A stretch of 9,832 bases of DNA from Bdellovibrionales bacterium (GTDB taxonomy: Bacteria > Bdellovibrionota > UBA1018 > CAIMNF01). The position numbers were made by a program, and so were the translations under genes. The notes under the pieces are model-generated. The model did no database searches. It saw only the letters and a list, made by a program, of their open reading frames with translations, and was not told the origin of the DNA. Location of the stretch: NCBI GenBank assembly GCA_947457605.1, contig CANGWP010000085.1, forward strand, positions 1 through 9,832, in the 5' to 3' direction. Numbering within the stretch: the stretch's first letter is position 1; each line of letters starts with the position of its first letter. This document shows, one piece after another, positions 1 through 6,121 of this stretch.

Positions 1-1
1 A

Positions 2-94
2 ATGACGCTCCCGGAGCTGCGCTCTTTGTTGCTTGAGTGCCTTGAGTCGATGAATGCCGAAATTGAACGTCAGCCTTCTGCCCAAGCGGAATAA
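2..94 (+). CDS. 3' end of an unidentified upstream gene (partial)
   Basis: One frame is open from the window edge to TAA at 92-94. The other two plus-strand frames stop early, within the first 40 bases. The visible 30 residues are rich in Leu and Glu and look like a C-terminal amphipathic helix, ending in the residues QPSAQAE. Trigger factor (tig) is the usual gene upstream of clpP in proteobacteria, so it is the natural guess from position, but nothing in these residues proves it. An unrelated gene is equally possible. The next gene, clpP, starts 169 nt downstream behind its own promoter candidates, so strict co-transcription is not required. Confidence 0.4.
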   Translation: MTLPELRSLLLECLESMNAEIERQPSAQAE

Positions 95-149
95 ATCTCA
101 TCTAAAATTGTTTATGACAGTATACCCCAATTTGTGGGGCGCATCGCTT

Positions 150-177
150 TTGACACATTCACAAACTGGGTCCTAAT
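150..177 (+). promoter_or_regulatory. candidate sigma70-type promoter for clpPX
   Basis: A perfect TTGACA (-35) at 150-155 is followed after 16 bp by CCTAAT (172-177), which matches four of six -10 positions. A weaker alternative lies downstream: TTGAGT (189-194), 17 bp, then GATAAG (212-217). Both sit between the upstream stop at 94 and the clpP ribosome-binding site at 247-252. I saw no CIRCE element and no clear sigma32 (heat-shock) consensus. A small inverted repeat, CCCCA/TGGGG with a 5-nt loop (125-139), lies just upstream of the -35 box. Confidence 0.45.
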
Positions 178-263
178 GAGTAATTTCCTTGAGTGATGCC
201 TTGATTTGGCCGATAAGACCTTAAAGGTTTTGTGAAAATCAATCGCAAGGAGCACAAAATTAA

Positions 264-941
264 ATGCTGATTCGATCCCCAGGTATCCAGATCCCCTCCA
301 GTCTGATTCAACCCGATGTCGTTGGTTTCAACCCGGATTTGGCTCCCCAAGGCTACATTCCGAATCCAATCGTGGTCGAGCAAACAGCGCGGGGTGAGCG
401 CCAGTACGACATTTATTCGAGGCTTCTCATCGATCGGATCATCTTTCTCGGAACCGAGGTGAATGATGTGGTCGCAAATCTTCTGATTGCCCAGATGTTT
501 TTTCTTGAGTCGAATGATCCCGACAAAGATATTCATTTTTACATCAATTCTCCCGGTGGCTCGGTTTATGCTGGACTTGGCATTTACGACATCATGAATT
601 TCATCCAGTGTGATGTGGCCACCTATTGCATCGGGATGGCAGCTTCGATGGGAGCCTTCCTTCTCTCTGCCGGTGCGAAGGGAAAGCGATTCTCGCTTCC
701 AAGCTCTCGGATCATGATTCATCAGCCCCTCGGCGGAGCCCGCGGTCAGGCGTCCGATATCGAGATTCAGGCAAAAGAAATTCTTTATTTGAAAAAGCAA
801 CTCAATGAGGCGCTTGCCCGTCATACCGGGCGTCCGCTTGATCAAATCGAAAAAGATACGGATCGGGACAATTACCTGAGCGCGGCGGAAGCTGCGGAAT
901 ACGGGTTGATTGATAAAGTGGTGCAAAAAAGGGGAGCATAA
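264..941 (+). CDS. clpP: ATP-dependent Clp protease proteolytic subunit ClpP
   Basis: Serine peptidase (family S14) that forms the double heptameric degradation chamber and cuts proteins unfolded and fed in by ClpX. The 225-residue product aligns without gaps to E. coli ClpP over the core with a constant offset of 17 residues, which places the catalytic triad at Ser128 (in GMAASMGAF), His153 (in MIHQPLGG) and Asp202 (in RDNYLSA). The PGGSVYAGL segment after strand INS carries the oxyanion-hole glycines. The N-terminus is about 17 residues longer than in E. coli, so the region before YIPNPIVVEQ is probably a propeptide of about 30 residues. Start choice: ATG at 264 has AAGGAG at 247-252, 11 nt upstream, and no other in-frame ATG precedes the core. 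The stop is 3 nt before clpX, so the two genes form one operon. Confidence 0.98.
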   Translation: MLIRSPGIQIPSSLIQPDVVGFNPDLAPQGYIPNPIVVEQTARGERQYDIYSRLLIDRIIFLGTEVNDVVANLLIAQMFFLESNDPDKDIHFYINSPGGSVYAGLGIYDIMNFIQCDVATYCIGMAASMGAFLLSAGAKGKRFSLPSSRIMIHQPLGGARGQASDIEIQAKEILYLKKQLNEALARHTGRPLDQIEKDTDRDNYLSAAEAAEYGLIDKVVQKRGA

Positions 942-944
942 GGG

Positions 945-2231
945 ATGGACACACCGAAATACGGAAACAGCCTCGGAAATCTTACCTGTTCTTTCTGTGG
1001 AAAGAGTCAGCGCGAAGTAAAGAAACTCATCGCAGGACCTACGGTTTACATTTGTGATGAGTGCATTGATCTTTGCAATGACATCATCCGCGAGGAAGGG
1101 CAAAAATCCGGAACTGCCGCGACAGGTGCCGGCCAGACCGGTGCAGCGCTGCCGAAGCCAGCAGAAATCAAAGCTTTCCTCGACGAGTATGTGATCGGCC
1201 AGGAGAAGGCGAAAAGAATTCTTTCGGTTGCCGTATACAACCACTACAAGCGGATCAATCACCAGACCTCGCTCAAAAAGGGCGACAAATCCGGGGTCGA
1301 GCTTGCAAAGAGCAACATCCTGCTCGTGGGTCCGACCGGGTCCGGAAAAACCCTTCTTGCAGAGTCGCTCGCACGGGTGCTGAACGTTCCCTTCGCAATT
1401 GCGGATGCGACGACCCTTACCGAGGCCGGATATGTGGGCGAGGATGTTGAAAACATCATTTTGAATCTTCTCCAGAATGCGGAAAACAATGTGGAGAAAG
1501 CCCAGCGGGGAATCATCTATGTGGATGAGATCGACAAGATCTCCCGCAAAAGCGAGAACCCTTCGATCACCCGCGATGTGAGCGGAGAAGGCGTACAGCA
1601 AGCGCTTTTGAAACTCATGGAAGGAACGATTGCAAACATTCCTCCGAAAGGGGGAAGAAAGCACCCACAGCAGGAATTCATCCAGGTAGACACCCGGAAC
1701 ATCCTGTTCATCGTGGGTGGAGCCTTTGTGGGGCTGGATAAGATCGTGGCGCAAAGAAGCGGAAAGCGTTCCATGGGCTTCAACGCGAACATCACCTCGA
1801 AGGAAGATCTCAATATTTCCAAACTTTTTGCCAAGGCGGAGCCCGAGGATCTTGTGAAGTTCGGGATGATTCCGGAATTCATCGGACGCGTGCCGGTGAT
1901 CGCAACGCTCGAGGAGCTGGATGAAGCAGCTCTCGTGAACATCCTGACTCAGCCAAAGAACGCTCTTACCAAGCAATACCAGAAGCTGCTTGAGTATGAT
2001 GGAGTCCAGCTTGAGTTCGAGCCGGATGCGCTGGATGCCATTGCGAAAGAGGCGATCAAGCGGAACACCGGAGCGAGGGGGCTTCGCGCGATTGTCGAGC
2101 AGGCGATGCTTGATGTGATGTATGATCTGCCCGGAGATCAGACCATCAAGAAGTGCGTGATCACGAAGAATTCCATTTCGGGCGGAGAAAAGCCTCTTCT
2201 CGTGACTGGAGAGAAACGCGAAACCGCCTGA
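945..2231 (+). CDS. clpX: Clp protease ATP-binding unfoldase subunit ClpX
   Basis: AAA+ hexameric unfoldase that recognises tagged substrates in the cytoplasm and threads them into ClpP. The 428-residue protein is full length. An N-terminal zinc-binding domain has Cys15, Cys18, Cys37 and Cys40, the same positions as in E. coli. The AAA+ module carries Walker A GPTGSGKT (129-136), pore loop GYVG (162-165), Walker B ending Asp194-Glu195, an RKH pore loop (238-240) and sensor-2 GARG (376-379, Arg378). The ClpP-docking loop reads MGF at 277-279 where E. coli has IGF, which keeps the hydrophobic tripeptide. Start choice: ATG at 945 has GGGGAG at 931-936 inside the clpP tail, 8 nt away, with 3 nt between clpP stop and clpX start. 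Transcription should end at the hairpin at 2255-2288. Confidence 0.98.
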   Translation: MDTPKYGNSLGNLTCSFCGKSQREVKKLIAGPTVYICDECIDLCNDIIREEGQKSGTAATGAGQTGAALPKPAEIKAFLDEYVIGQEKAKRILSVAVYNHYKRINHQTSLKKGDKSGVELAKSNILLVGPTGSGKTLLAESLARVLNVPFAIADATTLTEAGYVGEDVENIILNLLQNAENNVEKAQRGIIYVDEIDKISRKSENPSITRDVSGEGVQQALLKLMEGTIANIPPKGGRKHPQQEFIQVDTRNILFIVGGAFVGLDKIVAQRSGKRSMGFNANITSKEDLNISKLFAKAEPEDLVKFGMIPEFIGRVPVIATLEELDEAALVNILTQPKNALTKQYQKLLEYDGVQLEFEPDALDAIAKEAIKRNTGARGLRAIVEQAMLDVMYDLPGDQTIKKCVITKNSISGGEKPLLVTGEKRETA

Positions 2232-2254
2232 TTTCCGAAGAAAAATTCATTGGG

Positions 2255-2288
2255 AAAGGTCATGGAGCGAGAGCTTCATGACCTTTTT
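2255..2288 (+). terminator. rho-independent terminator of the clpP-clpX operon
   Basis: AAAGGTCATGGAGC (2255-2268) pairs with GCTTCATGACCTTT (2273-2286) over 14 positions with a single G-U pair, closed by a GAGA tetraloop (2269-2272) of the stable GNRA class. The 3' side runs into a five-T tract (2284-2288), with further T-rich sequence after it. It starts 24 nt after the clpX stop. This separates clpPX from the next plus-strand gene. Confidence 0.92.
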
Positions 2289-2366
2289 GCTTTTGCTTTC
2301 AAGTATCGATTCCTTTCGTTGAATCGAGCGTGATTAGTATTTATACTTGCTTGCTATAAAAAATAA

Positions 2367-2396
2367 TTGACACGGTCGATTTCATCGGGGTAGGGT
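2367..2396 (+). promoter_or_regulatory. candidate promoter for the small exported-protein gene
   Basis: A perfect TTGACA (2367-2372) is followed after 18 bp by TAGGGT (2391-2396), which keeps the best-conserved T1, A2 and T6 of a -10 box. An A/T-rich stretch lies directly upstream (about 2338-2366), like an UP element. The start codon of the next gene is 26 nt downstream. It lies beyond the clpX terminator, so the gene needs its own promoter. Confidence 0.5.
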
Positions 2397-2422
2397 CTCT
2401 CCTTCCTTTGGAGTAGGAGTTT

Positions 2423-2938
2423 ATGAAAAAAAGTTTGGTTTTGGTTCTCGGATTGTTCTTTGGAGTTCAAGCGAATGCGGGTGGAGTTTCCTGTGAAGCG
2501 GTTAAGCGCGGAGAAGGAAGCTCGATTGAGCGCGGAGTAAAGGTCCGCACCGATGATGGCTCGTTTGAAGAATACGTTTGGTTCGGCTCCGAGACAAATC
2601 CTCGGGACAGGGCGCAGAACGATTGTTCTTATGTGCTCGCCACCACCTATTGCCTACCAACCACGCCAAAACCGAATGACCAGTTTCAGAACGTGGGCGA
2701 CCCGGGATTCGGTCCAAGACTTTATGTGAAAAAGTCCTCGGAGGCGGGAGTCCTTCATGTCTCCAACAGTCAATATCAGGGATATGAGGGTGAGTACCAT
2801 GCCTTCTACTCCGATTGTGAGAAGACCCGTGCTAAACTTGCGCTTCGCTCGGTGGAAGCGGTTCAGTACGAAGTCCGCAAAAAGAAGTGCATGGACGACG
2901 GATACCCCGAATGGGCGTGCCCTGGCTTGTTTTTCTGA
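2423..2938 (+). CDS. small exported cysteine-rich protein of unknown function
   Basis: I do not recognise this 171-residue protein. It starts MKK, followed by a hydrophobic stretch (LVLVLGLFFGVQ) and the type I signal-peptidase site ANA|GG after residue 19, so export to the periplasm or beyond is likely. The mature part has six cysteines (24, 68, 77, 132, 156, 166), an even number that would allow three disulfides. It is otherwise polar, with many Tyr and Gly, and ends in a short hydrophobic tail (GLFF). Start choice: ATG at 2423 has GGAG at 2410-2413, 9 nt upstream, and AGGAG at 2415-2419, only 3 nt upstream; the first has the better spacing. Its TGA stop touches the stop of the convergent metalloprotease gene. 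No enzymatic motif is visible, and an inhibitor, adhesin or structural role cannot be told apart. Confidence 0.85.
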   Translation: MKKSLVLVLGLFFGVQANAGGVSCEAVKRGEGSSIERGVKVRTDDGSFEEYVWFGSETNPRDRAQNDCSYVLATTYCLPTTPKPNDQFQNVGDPGFGPRLYVKKSSEAGVLHVSNSQYQGYEGEYHAFYSDCEKTRAKLALRSVEAVQYEVRKKKCMDDGYPEWACPGLFF

Positions 2939-3532
2939 TCAGTTGCCGGAAACCAGCACCCTGAGGGTTGCTTCATCCGCTTTCAGCTCCGAGATGCTGC
3001 CGCCGGGCGTGGCATCGGGATACATGATGTCCTTCGGATCATCATTGTGATTCAGGCCGATGAAATGCCCAAGCTCATGGGCAAAGGTTTTTCTTGAGCT
3101 CACTCTTGAATCGAAGTGGCAGTCGCCATTGCAGAAAGAACTGGCACCGTTGATCATCACCATGGCAGCCTGCGGACCATCTTCCCCGTTTTGAACCGTG
3201 GTCATCCCCACGAACTTTTTGGAGTACGGCCAGGGATTTTGAAAGAAGATGACATTTCCGAGAATGGCATCAGGACTGGCAGGATTTCCCGCATACGGAG
3301 CGCCCCGGGTCCATTCTCCTTTGAAATCGAAAATGGATTTTCCTGCTTTTTGTTCCCAGTAGCGGAAGGCGTCCTGGAGATCACTCATCGCCTGATTTGA
3401 TTTCATGATCGTGGAATCCGCATAGATCGGAACCGGAATGGATTTCCAACCGAGGTGGCCGGATCCACCGCAAGCTGTGATGAAAAACAACAGGAACAAC
3501 GAACCGAGATGCCATCCATGGCCCATACTCAT
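2939..3532 (-). CDS. matrixin-like (metzincin) zinc metalloprotease lipoprotein
   Basis: Predicted secreted, lipid-anchored zinc endopeptidase. Residues 9-20 are hydrophobic and lead to the lipobox ITAC with Cys21. Gly-Gly follows rather than Asp, which favours outer-membrane sorting. The catalytic helix reads HELGHFIGLNH (152-162), the full metzincin HExxHxxGxxH pattern with zinc ligands His152, His156 and His162 and base Glu153. DIMYP (169-171 region, Met170) is the expected Met-turn. Together these point to the matrixin (M10) type. At 197 residues it is little more than a catalytic domain, without a hemopexin-like domain or an obvious propeptide cysteine switch. Cys134 and Cys138 could form a local disulfide. 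Two starts are possible: ATG at 3532 is only 3 nt from GGGAG, whereas ATG at 3526 is 9 nt away and may be the real one. An in-frame stop lies just upstream of both. It is apparently transcribed from its own promoter at 3564-3592. The substrate is unknown. Confidence 0.9.
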   Translation of the reverse strand: MSMGHGWHLGSLFLLFFITACGGSGHLGWKSIPVPIYADSTIMKSNQAMSDLQDAFRYWEQKAGKSIFDFKGEWTRGAPYAGNPASPDAILGNVIFFQNPWPYSKKFVGMTTVQNGEDGPQAAMVMINGASSFCNGDCHFDSRVSSRKTFAHELGHFIGLNHNDDPKDIMYPDATPGGSISELKADEATLRVLVSGN

Positions 3533-3563
3533 GCTCTCCCTGAATCATTATTCCACAATCAAA

Positions 3564-3592
3564 ATTTAAAAATGGAGAAAAAAATGACTCAA
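3564..3592 (-). promoter_or_regulatory. candidate promoter for the metalloprotease gene
   Basis: On the minus strand TTGAGT (3592-3587) is followed after exactly 17 bp by TTAAAT (3569-3564). Each hexamer matches four of six consensus positions. The spacer contains a seven-T run. The metalloprotease start is about 32 nt downstream. This suggests the metalloprotease is not only read through from the genes above it. Confidence 0.4.
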
Positions 3593-3611
3593 AATGAGTG
3601 CCAGAGTTTTG

Positions 3612-3624
3612 ACCCGGGCCGGGT
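3612..3624. repeat. compact GC-rich inverted repeat upstream of the metalloprotease promoter
   Basis: ACCCGG-G-CCGGGT is a perfect 6-bp dyad around a single base. It lies 20 bp upstream of the -35 box of the minus-strand metalloprotease promoter and 30 bp after the stop of the barrel-like gene. It is not followed by a T-run on either strand, so it is not an obvious intrinsic terminator. A regulator-binding site is possible but unproven. Confidence 0.35.
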
Positions 3625-3653
3625 GGATCGATGCGTTTGGTAAGGGCGCGGGA

Positions 3654-4139
3654 TCAAAGAACAAATCCAAGACCGAAGGAATAAAGGGTTGCTGATCTGC
3701 CAATGTGCCGTCCAAAGTCGGTCTGAAAATAATACCTCCCCAAACGCCATCGTAAAAATAAAGAGAGGGTTGCGGTGAGTGCTTTGTCCTGATCGATCGT
3801 GTATCCGGCCGTAGGAGGCTCGGTCAGGCTTTGTTTGATGAAGAGCGCGCTCCCGCGGATTCCGAGTTCTGATCCCGAGCTTGCCACGACTTTCGCGGCA
3901 CAAAAGGCGACTTTTGCACCGAATGCGGGCACGCTTGACTGCTGGTAGGTGACCAGCCCTTGCACGGCACTCACTCCTCCTGAACCATAAATTCCATTGA
4001 AGTCGGCACTGAGCGCCCAAAAACGATTCTCATAATTGATTCCGAATCCTGGGCAAAAGCCAAGATTGGTCGAGAGTAGTCCTGTATTCTCAAAGGGACC
4101 CACCAAGGTGGCTTCGGACTGCCAGCCGATCACCTCCAA
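3654..4139 (-). CDS. outer-membrane beta-barrel-like protein, 5' end apparently disrupted
   Basis: The readable frame encodes alternating polar and hydrophobic segments rich in Gly, Tyr and Phe, typical of a small outer-membrane barrel, and ends in SFGLGFVL like a terminal beta strand. I cannot assign a family. The frame is open up to 4205 but contains no ATG or GTG before the barrel. The only usable start is TTG at 4139, with AGGAG about 10 nt upstream, and it gives a 161-residue product with no signal peptide. A proper signal-peptide start (MKKRKWMTFRLAFVAT) exists just upstream at 4234 in a different frame, and it stops at 4184. One missing base between about 4190 and 4140 would join the two, so the gene is probably frameshifted, by mutation or by a sequence error. 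If it is not, the product would stay in the cytoplasm, which does not suit a barrel. Confidence 0.6.
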   Translation of the reverse strand: MEVIGWQSEATLVGPFENTGLLSTNLGFCPGFGINYENRFWALSADFNGIYGSGGVSAVQGLVTYQQSSVPAFGAKVAFCAAKVVASSGSELGIRGSALFIKQSLTEPPTAGYTIDQDKALTATLSLFLRWRLGRYYFQTDFGRHIGRSATLYSFGLGFVL

Positions 4140-4183
4140 GGATGCGCGTCTCCTGACCCGGGATACTCTTGATTCAAGGGTGC

Positions 4184-4234
4184 TCAGGTGGCCACGAACG
4201 CGAGCCTAAAGGTCATCCACTTTCTTTTCTTCAT
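4184..4234 (-). pseudogene. orphan signal-peptide start fragment of the barrel-like gene
   Basis: ATG at 4234 opens a 16-codon frame with a charged start (MKKRK) and a hydrophobic core (LAFVA), ending in TGA at 4186-4184. It overlaps the end of the preceding gene (stop at 4206-4208) by 29 nt, as coupled genes often do. GGAG lies only 1 nt before this ATG; an internal ATG at 4216 is also possible. The downstream barrel frame lies one base out of register, which suggests this is the original 5' end of that gene. Reading the TGA itself as a lesion would also work but needs a second change to reach the barrel frame. Confidence 0.45.
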
Positions 4235-4811
4235 GCTCCAGTTTTTCAAGCGCCGATTTTGAAAATTGAGCTTCTTCACGATCTCTGGAGCTCAAAGCGG
4301 TGTATTCCTTGGTTCCCAGGATTCTTTCTGCCTGCGCAACATAAGAATTGAAAAGCTCGCCTTGAAACGATTGAGAAAACTGTTCGCGTTTTACCTCCCT
4401 TGAATTTGAAACGGCATTCCGGAGAGCCGCCATTTCTCTGGGATAACGTTGATAGAGCTCGGCACCAGGTCCTGCATAGGGAACGCTTGCTTTTTGTGTC
4501 GGCTTCCTTTTTTGTGAGGTGACCGGTCTGCGCGCCGTATCTTGATATCCTTCCACCGACTCCGGATTTTGCATTTTTGTGGTTTTGTCCGAGTTCGAGC
4601 ATGAGCGTGGAACCATCATTCAGACTGATTCGCGTGTGGGCACCGCAGGATGTGATTCCGACGTAATCGTTCGTCGACCTCAGAAGAGAGATGCCCACCC
4701 GGTGGTCATTGTTGACCTCACGCTCGAGTTGAAGGCTGACCCCTTTTTTTTCCGCGATCAAAATTAGACCAACGAGGATGAGCCCGCATTTGAGGTGCGC
4801 ATCATCGACAT
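4206..4811 (-). pseudogene. frameshifted gene for a small exported protein of unknown function
   Basis: No single frame reads this gene. ATG codons at 4811, 4805 and 4802 begin MSMMRTS and soon reach a stop at 4764-4766. The adjacent frame, open from 4839, gives a hydrophobic core (CGLILVGLILIA) and then a protein-like segment (SLQLEREVNND, later SLNDGSTLMLELG) down to about 4585. It then turns into implausible sequence, while a third register from about 4580 gives a charged helical C-terminus (QKASVPYAGPG to EEKKVDDL) and stops at 4206. One extra A in the AAA at 4789-4791 and one fewer in the A5 run at 4574-4578 would give one continuous protein of about 200 residues with an N-terminal signal peptide. 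I recognise no family. It starts 28 nt after the membrane-oxygenase stop, so both probably share a transcript. Decay and homopolymer sequencing error cannot be told apart here. Confidence 0.6.
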
Positions 4812-4839
4812 AAATAAACCAAAAGCGCCAAGCAGGAGT

Positions 4840-6075
4840 TTAGGTTTCAGCAAGTGTTCGATCTTTCTCGCCCATTCCGAACCAAACCCAGAGCACCGAA
4901 GCAAAGGAGATGCATGCCAGGCTTGCGGTCCAGGTGAAAGAGAAGTGATAAATGTTGAAAAGAACATTCAGACTCAAAAAGGTAAGGCAGACTCTGAAAA
5001 TTTCGCCCATTTTGGCCCAGGGTTTGGATTCAAGGATTGCAGCCCAAAGGGTGACTCCAAACCACAATAGCATCGAAACCCAGATTTTTTCGGAAGTCTT
5101 GAGCGGAGATTTGTCATTGATCACAAATTGCAGAATTCCCATGAATACAGCAAGATTTGCGATCAGATAGCCCGTCGAGCCGGGAAGCGCCCTGGTGACG
5201 AACTTGATTTGGTCTTTTGCGCAAGTGTGAGGGCTTTTGTTTTCGTACGGAGGAAGATTGCGCGGACGCCAACCCGGCGGCATGAACCAGAGCTTGATCT
5301 TGTCGACAAAGTGAGTGGCCTGTTTCATGTCGTTCCAAAGAACCATGAACCAGTGGCAGTTCAGATAGGTCGGATCCCAGGATTTCGGATGGATTGTGAT
5401 TCCGTAGTAAACCTCCTCCACCTGGTGCTGGAAAGTCCCGAACAGGCGGTCCCAGATGATGAAGGTTCCACCGTAGTTTTTGTCCCAATAAACGCGATTC
5501 GCGCCATGGTGAACCTGGTGGTGGTAGGGAGTGTTGAGCCAGGAGTCAATCCACTTCGGGAATTTGCCAACCACGCGGGTGTGGGGAACGAATTGATACA
5601 CAAGGTTTGCCGCAACCACCGGGATGATCATTTCCGGAGAAAATCCAATCCAGGCCAGCGGCCAGTAGAAAAGGAAGGACGCGGCTCTTTGTGTGAAACT
5701 GGTTCTCATGGCAACCGCATAATTGAGCTCCTCCGCGGAGTGATGGGTGGCATGAGCGGCCCAGAGGATATTGATCCGGTGACCAGCTCTGTGGAACCAG
5801 TAGAACAGGATGTCGCTTCCGATGTAGCAGAGAATGTAATTTGCGAGTGTGGGCTCAAACCGGGTCAATGCATACTTTTCGTAGATGAGTCCGTAGACAT
5901 AAAACACGGCAACCGATACGGCGACATTCACGCATTGAGCGATGATCATCGTTCCCATTCCCATCAAACTGTCTTGAAAGGAGTAGTATCCATTTTTTTT
6001 TCGGATGCAGTAGATGAATTCGGAAAGAGTGAGGAGCAGTACGGCTGGGGCAACAATTGCGTATACGTTGATCAT
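4840..6075 (-). CDS. membrane di-iron oxygenase of the fatty acid hydroxylase / sterol desaturase family, alkylglycerol monooxygenase-like
   Basis: Integral-membrane non-haem di-iron enzyme of 411 residues. The histidine clusters of the superfamily are all present: HRAGH (95-99), HATHH (108-112) and HQVHH (186-190). Hydrophobic segments lie near 5-25, 40-65, 80-94 and 132-165 before the last cluster, and at about 303-318, 332-348, 357-378 and 383-400 after it. The context resembles eukaryotic alkylglycerol monooxygenase (AGMO/TMEM195): WAAHATHHSAEELN, WDRLFGTF, the PPGW element near 266-269, and the extra C-terminal membrane block absent from short sterol desaturases. AGMO cleaves ether lipids using tetrahydrobiopterin. 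Ether-lipid or fatty-acid hydroxylation is therefore a reasonable inference, but the substrate cannot be read from sequence. Start choice: ATG at 6075 has AGGA (6086-6083) 7 nt upstream, and both lie within a perfect inverted repeat that may control translation. Confidence 0.92.
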   Translation of the reverse strand: MINVYAIVAPAVLLLTLSEFIYCIRKKNGYYSFQDSLMGMGTMIIAQCVNVAVSVAVFYVYGLIYEKYALTRFEPTLANYILCYIGSDILFYWFHRAGHRINILWAAHATHHSAEELNYAVAMRTSFTQRAASFLFYWPLAWIGFSPEMIIPVVAANLVYQFVPHTRVVGKFPKWIDSWLNTPYHHQVHHGANRVYWDKNYGGTFIIWDRLFGTFQHQVEEVYYGITIHPKSWDPTYLNCHWFMVLWNDMKQATHFVDKIKLWFMPPGWRPRNLPPYENKSPHTCAKDQIKFVTRALPGSTGYLIANLAVFMGILQFVINDKSPLKTSEKIWVSMLLWFGVTLWAAILESKPWAKMGEIFRVCLTFLSLNVLFNIYHFSFTWTASLACISFASVLWVWFGMGEKDRTLAET

Positions 6076-6101
6076 GATTCAATCCTACCCGTTGAATCAT
6101 G
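6073..6101 (-). promoter_or_regulatory. inverted repeat that could hide the oxygenase start codon
   Basis: On the minus strand CATGATTCAA, a 9-nt loop CGGGTAGGA, and TTGAATCATG form a perfect 10-bp hairpin. The final ATG of the 3' arm is the start codon of the membrane oxygenase (6075-6073), and the loop contains its ribosome-binding sequence AGGA. In mRNA the start codon would be paired. It could equally be a DNA operator. There is no T-run, and the position over a start codon makes a terminator unlikely. Confidence 0.6.
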
Positions 6102-6121
6102 GGGAATCCAGCCAAAATTCC

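Noticed and set aside
159..1976. Open frame of about 600 codons on the minus strand, opposite clpP and clpX
   Set aside because: It lies entirely antisense to two unmistakable conserved genes, resembles no known protein, and crosses the clpP/clpX boundary and the clpP leader. It reflects codon bias on the coding strand.
3612..3624. Intrinsic terminator for the barrel-like gene
   Set aside because: The dyad is short and the minus strand continues with CAAAACTC rather than a T-run.
4184..4186. TGA read as tryptophan, which would extend the signal-peptide fragment
   Set aside because: TGA is the genuine stop of clpX, lon and several other genes here, so the standard code applies. A second lesion would still be needed to reach the barrel frame.
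4574..4586. Programmed ribosomal frameshifting at the A-runs of the broken gene
   Set aside because: The sequence is not a standard slippery heptamer for the shift needed, no stimulatory structure is evident, and a second, independent break near 4790 would still be required.
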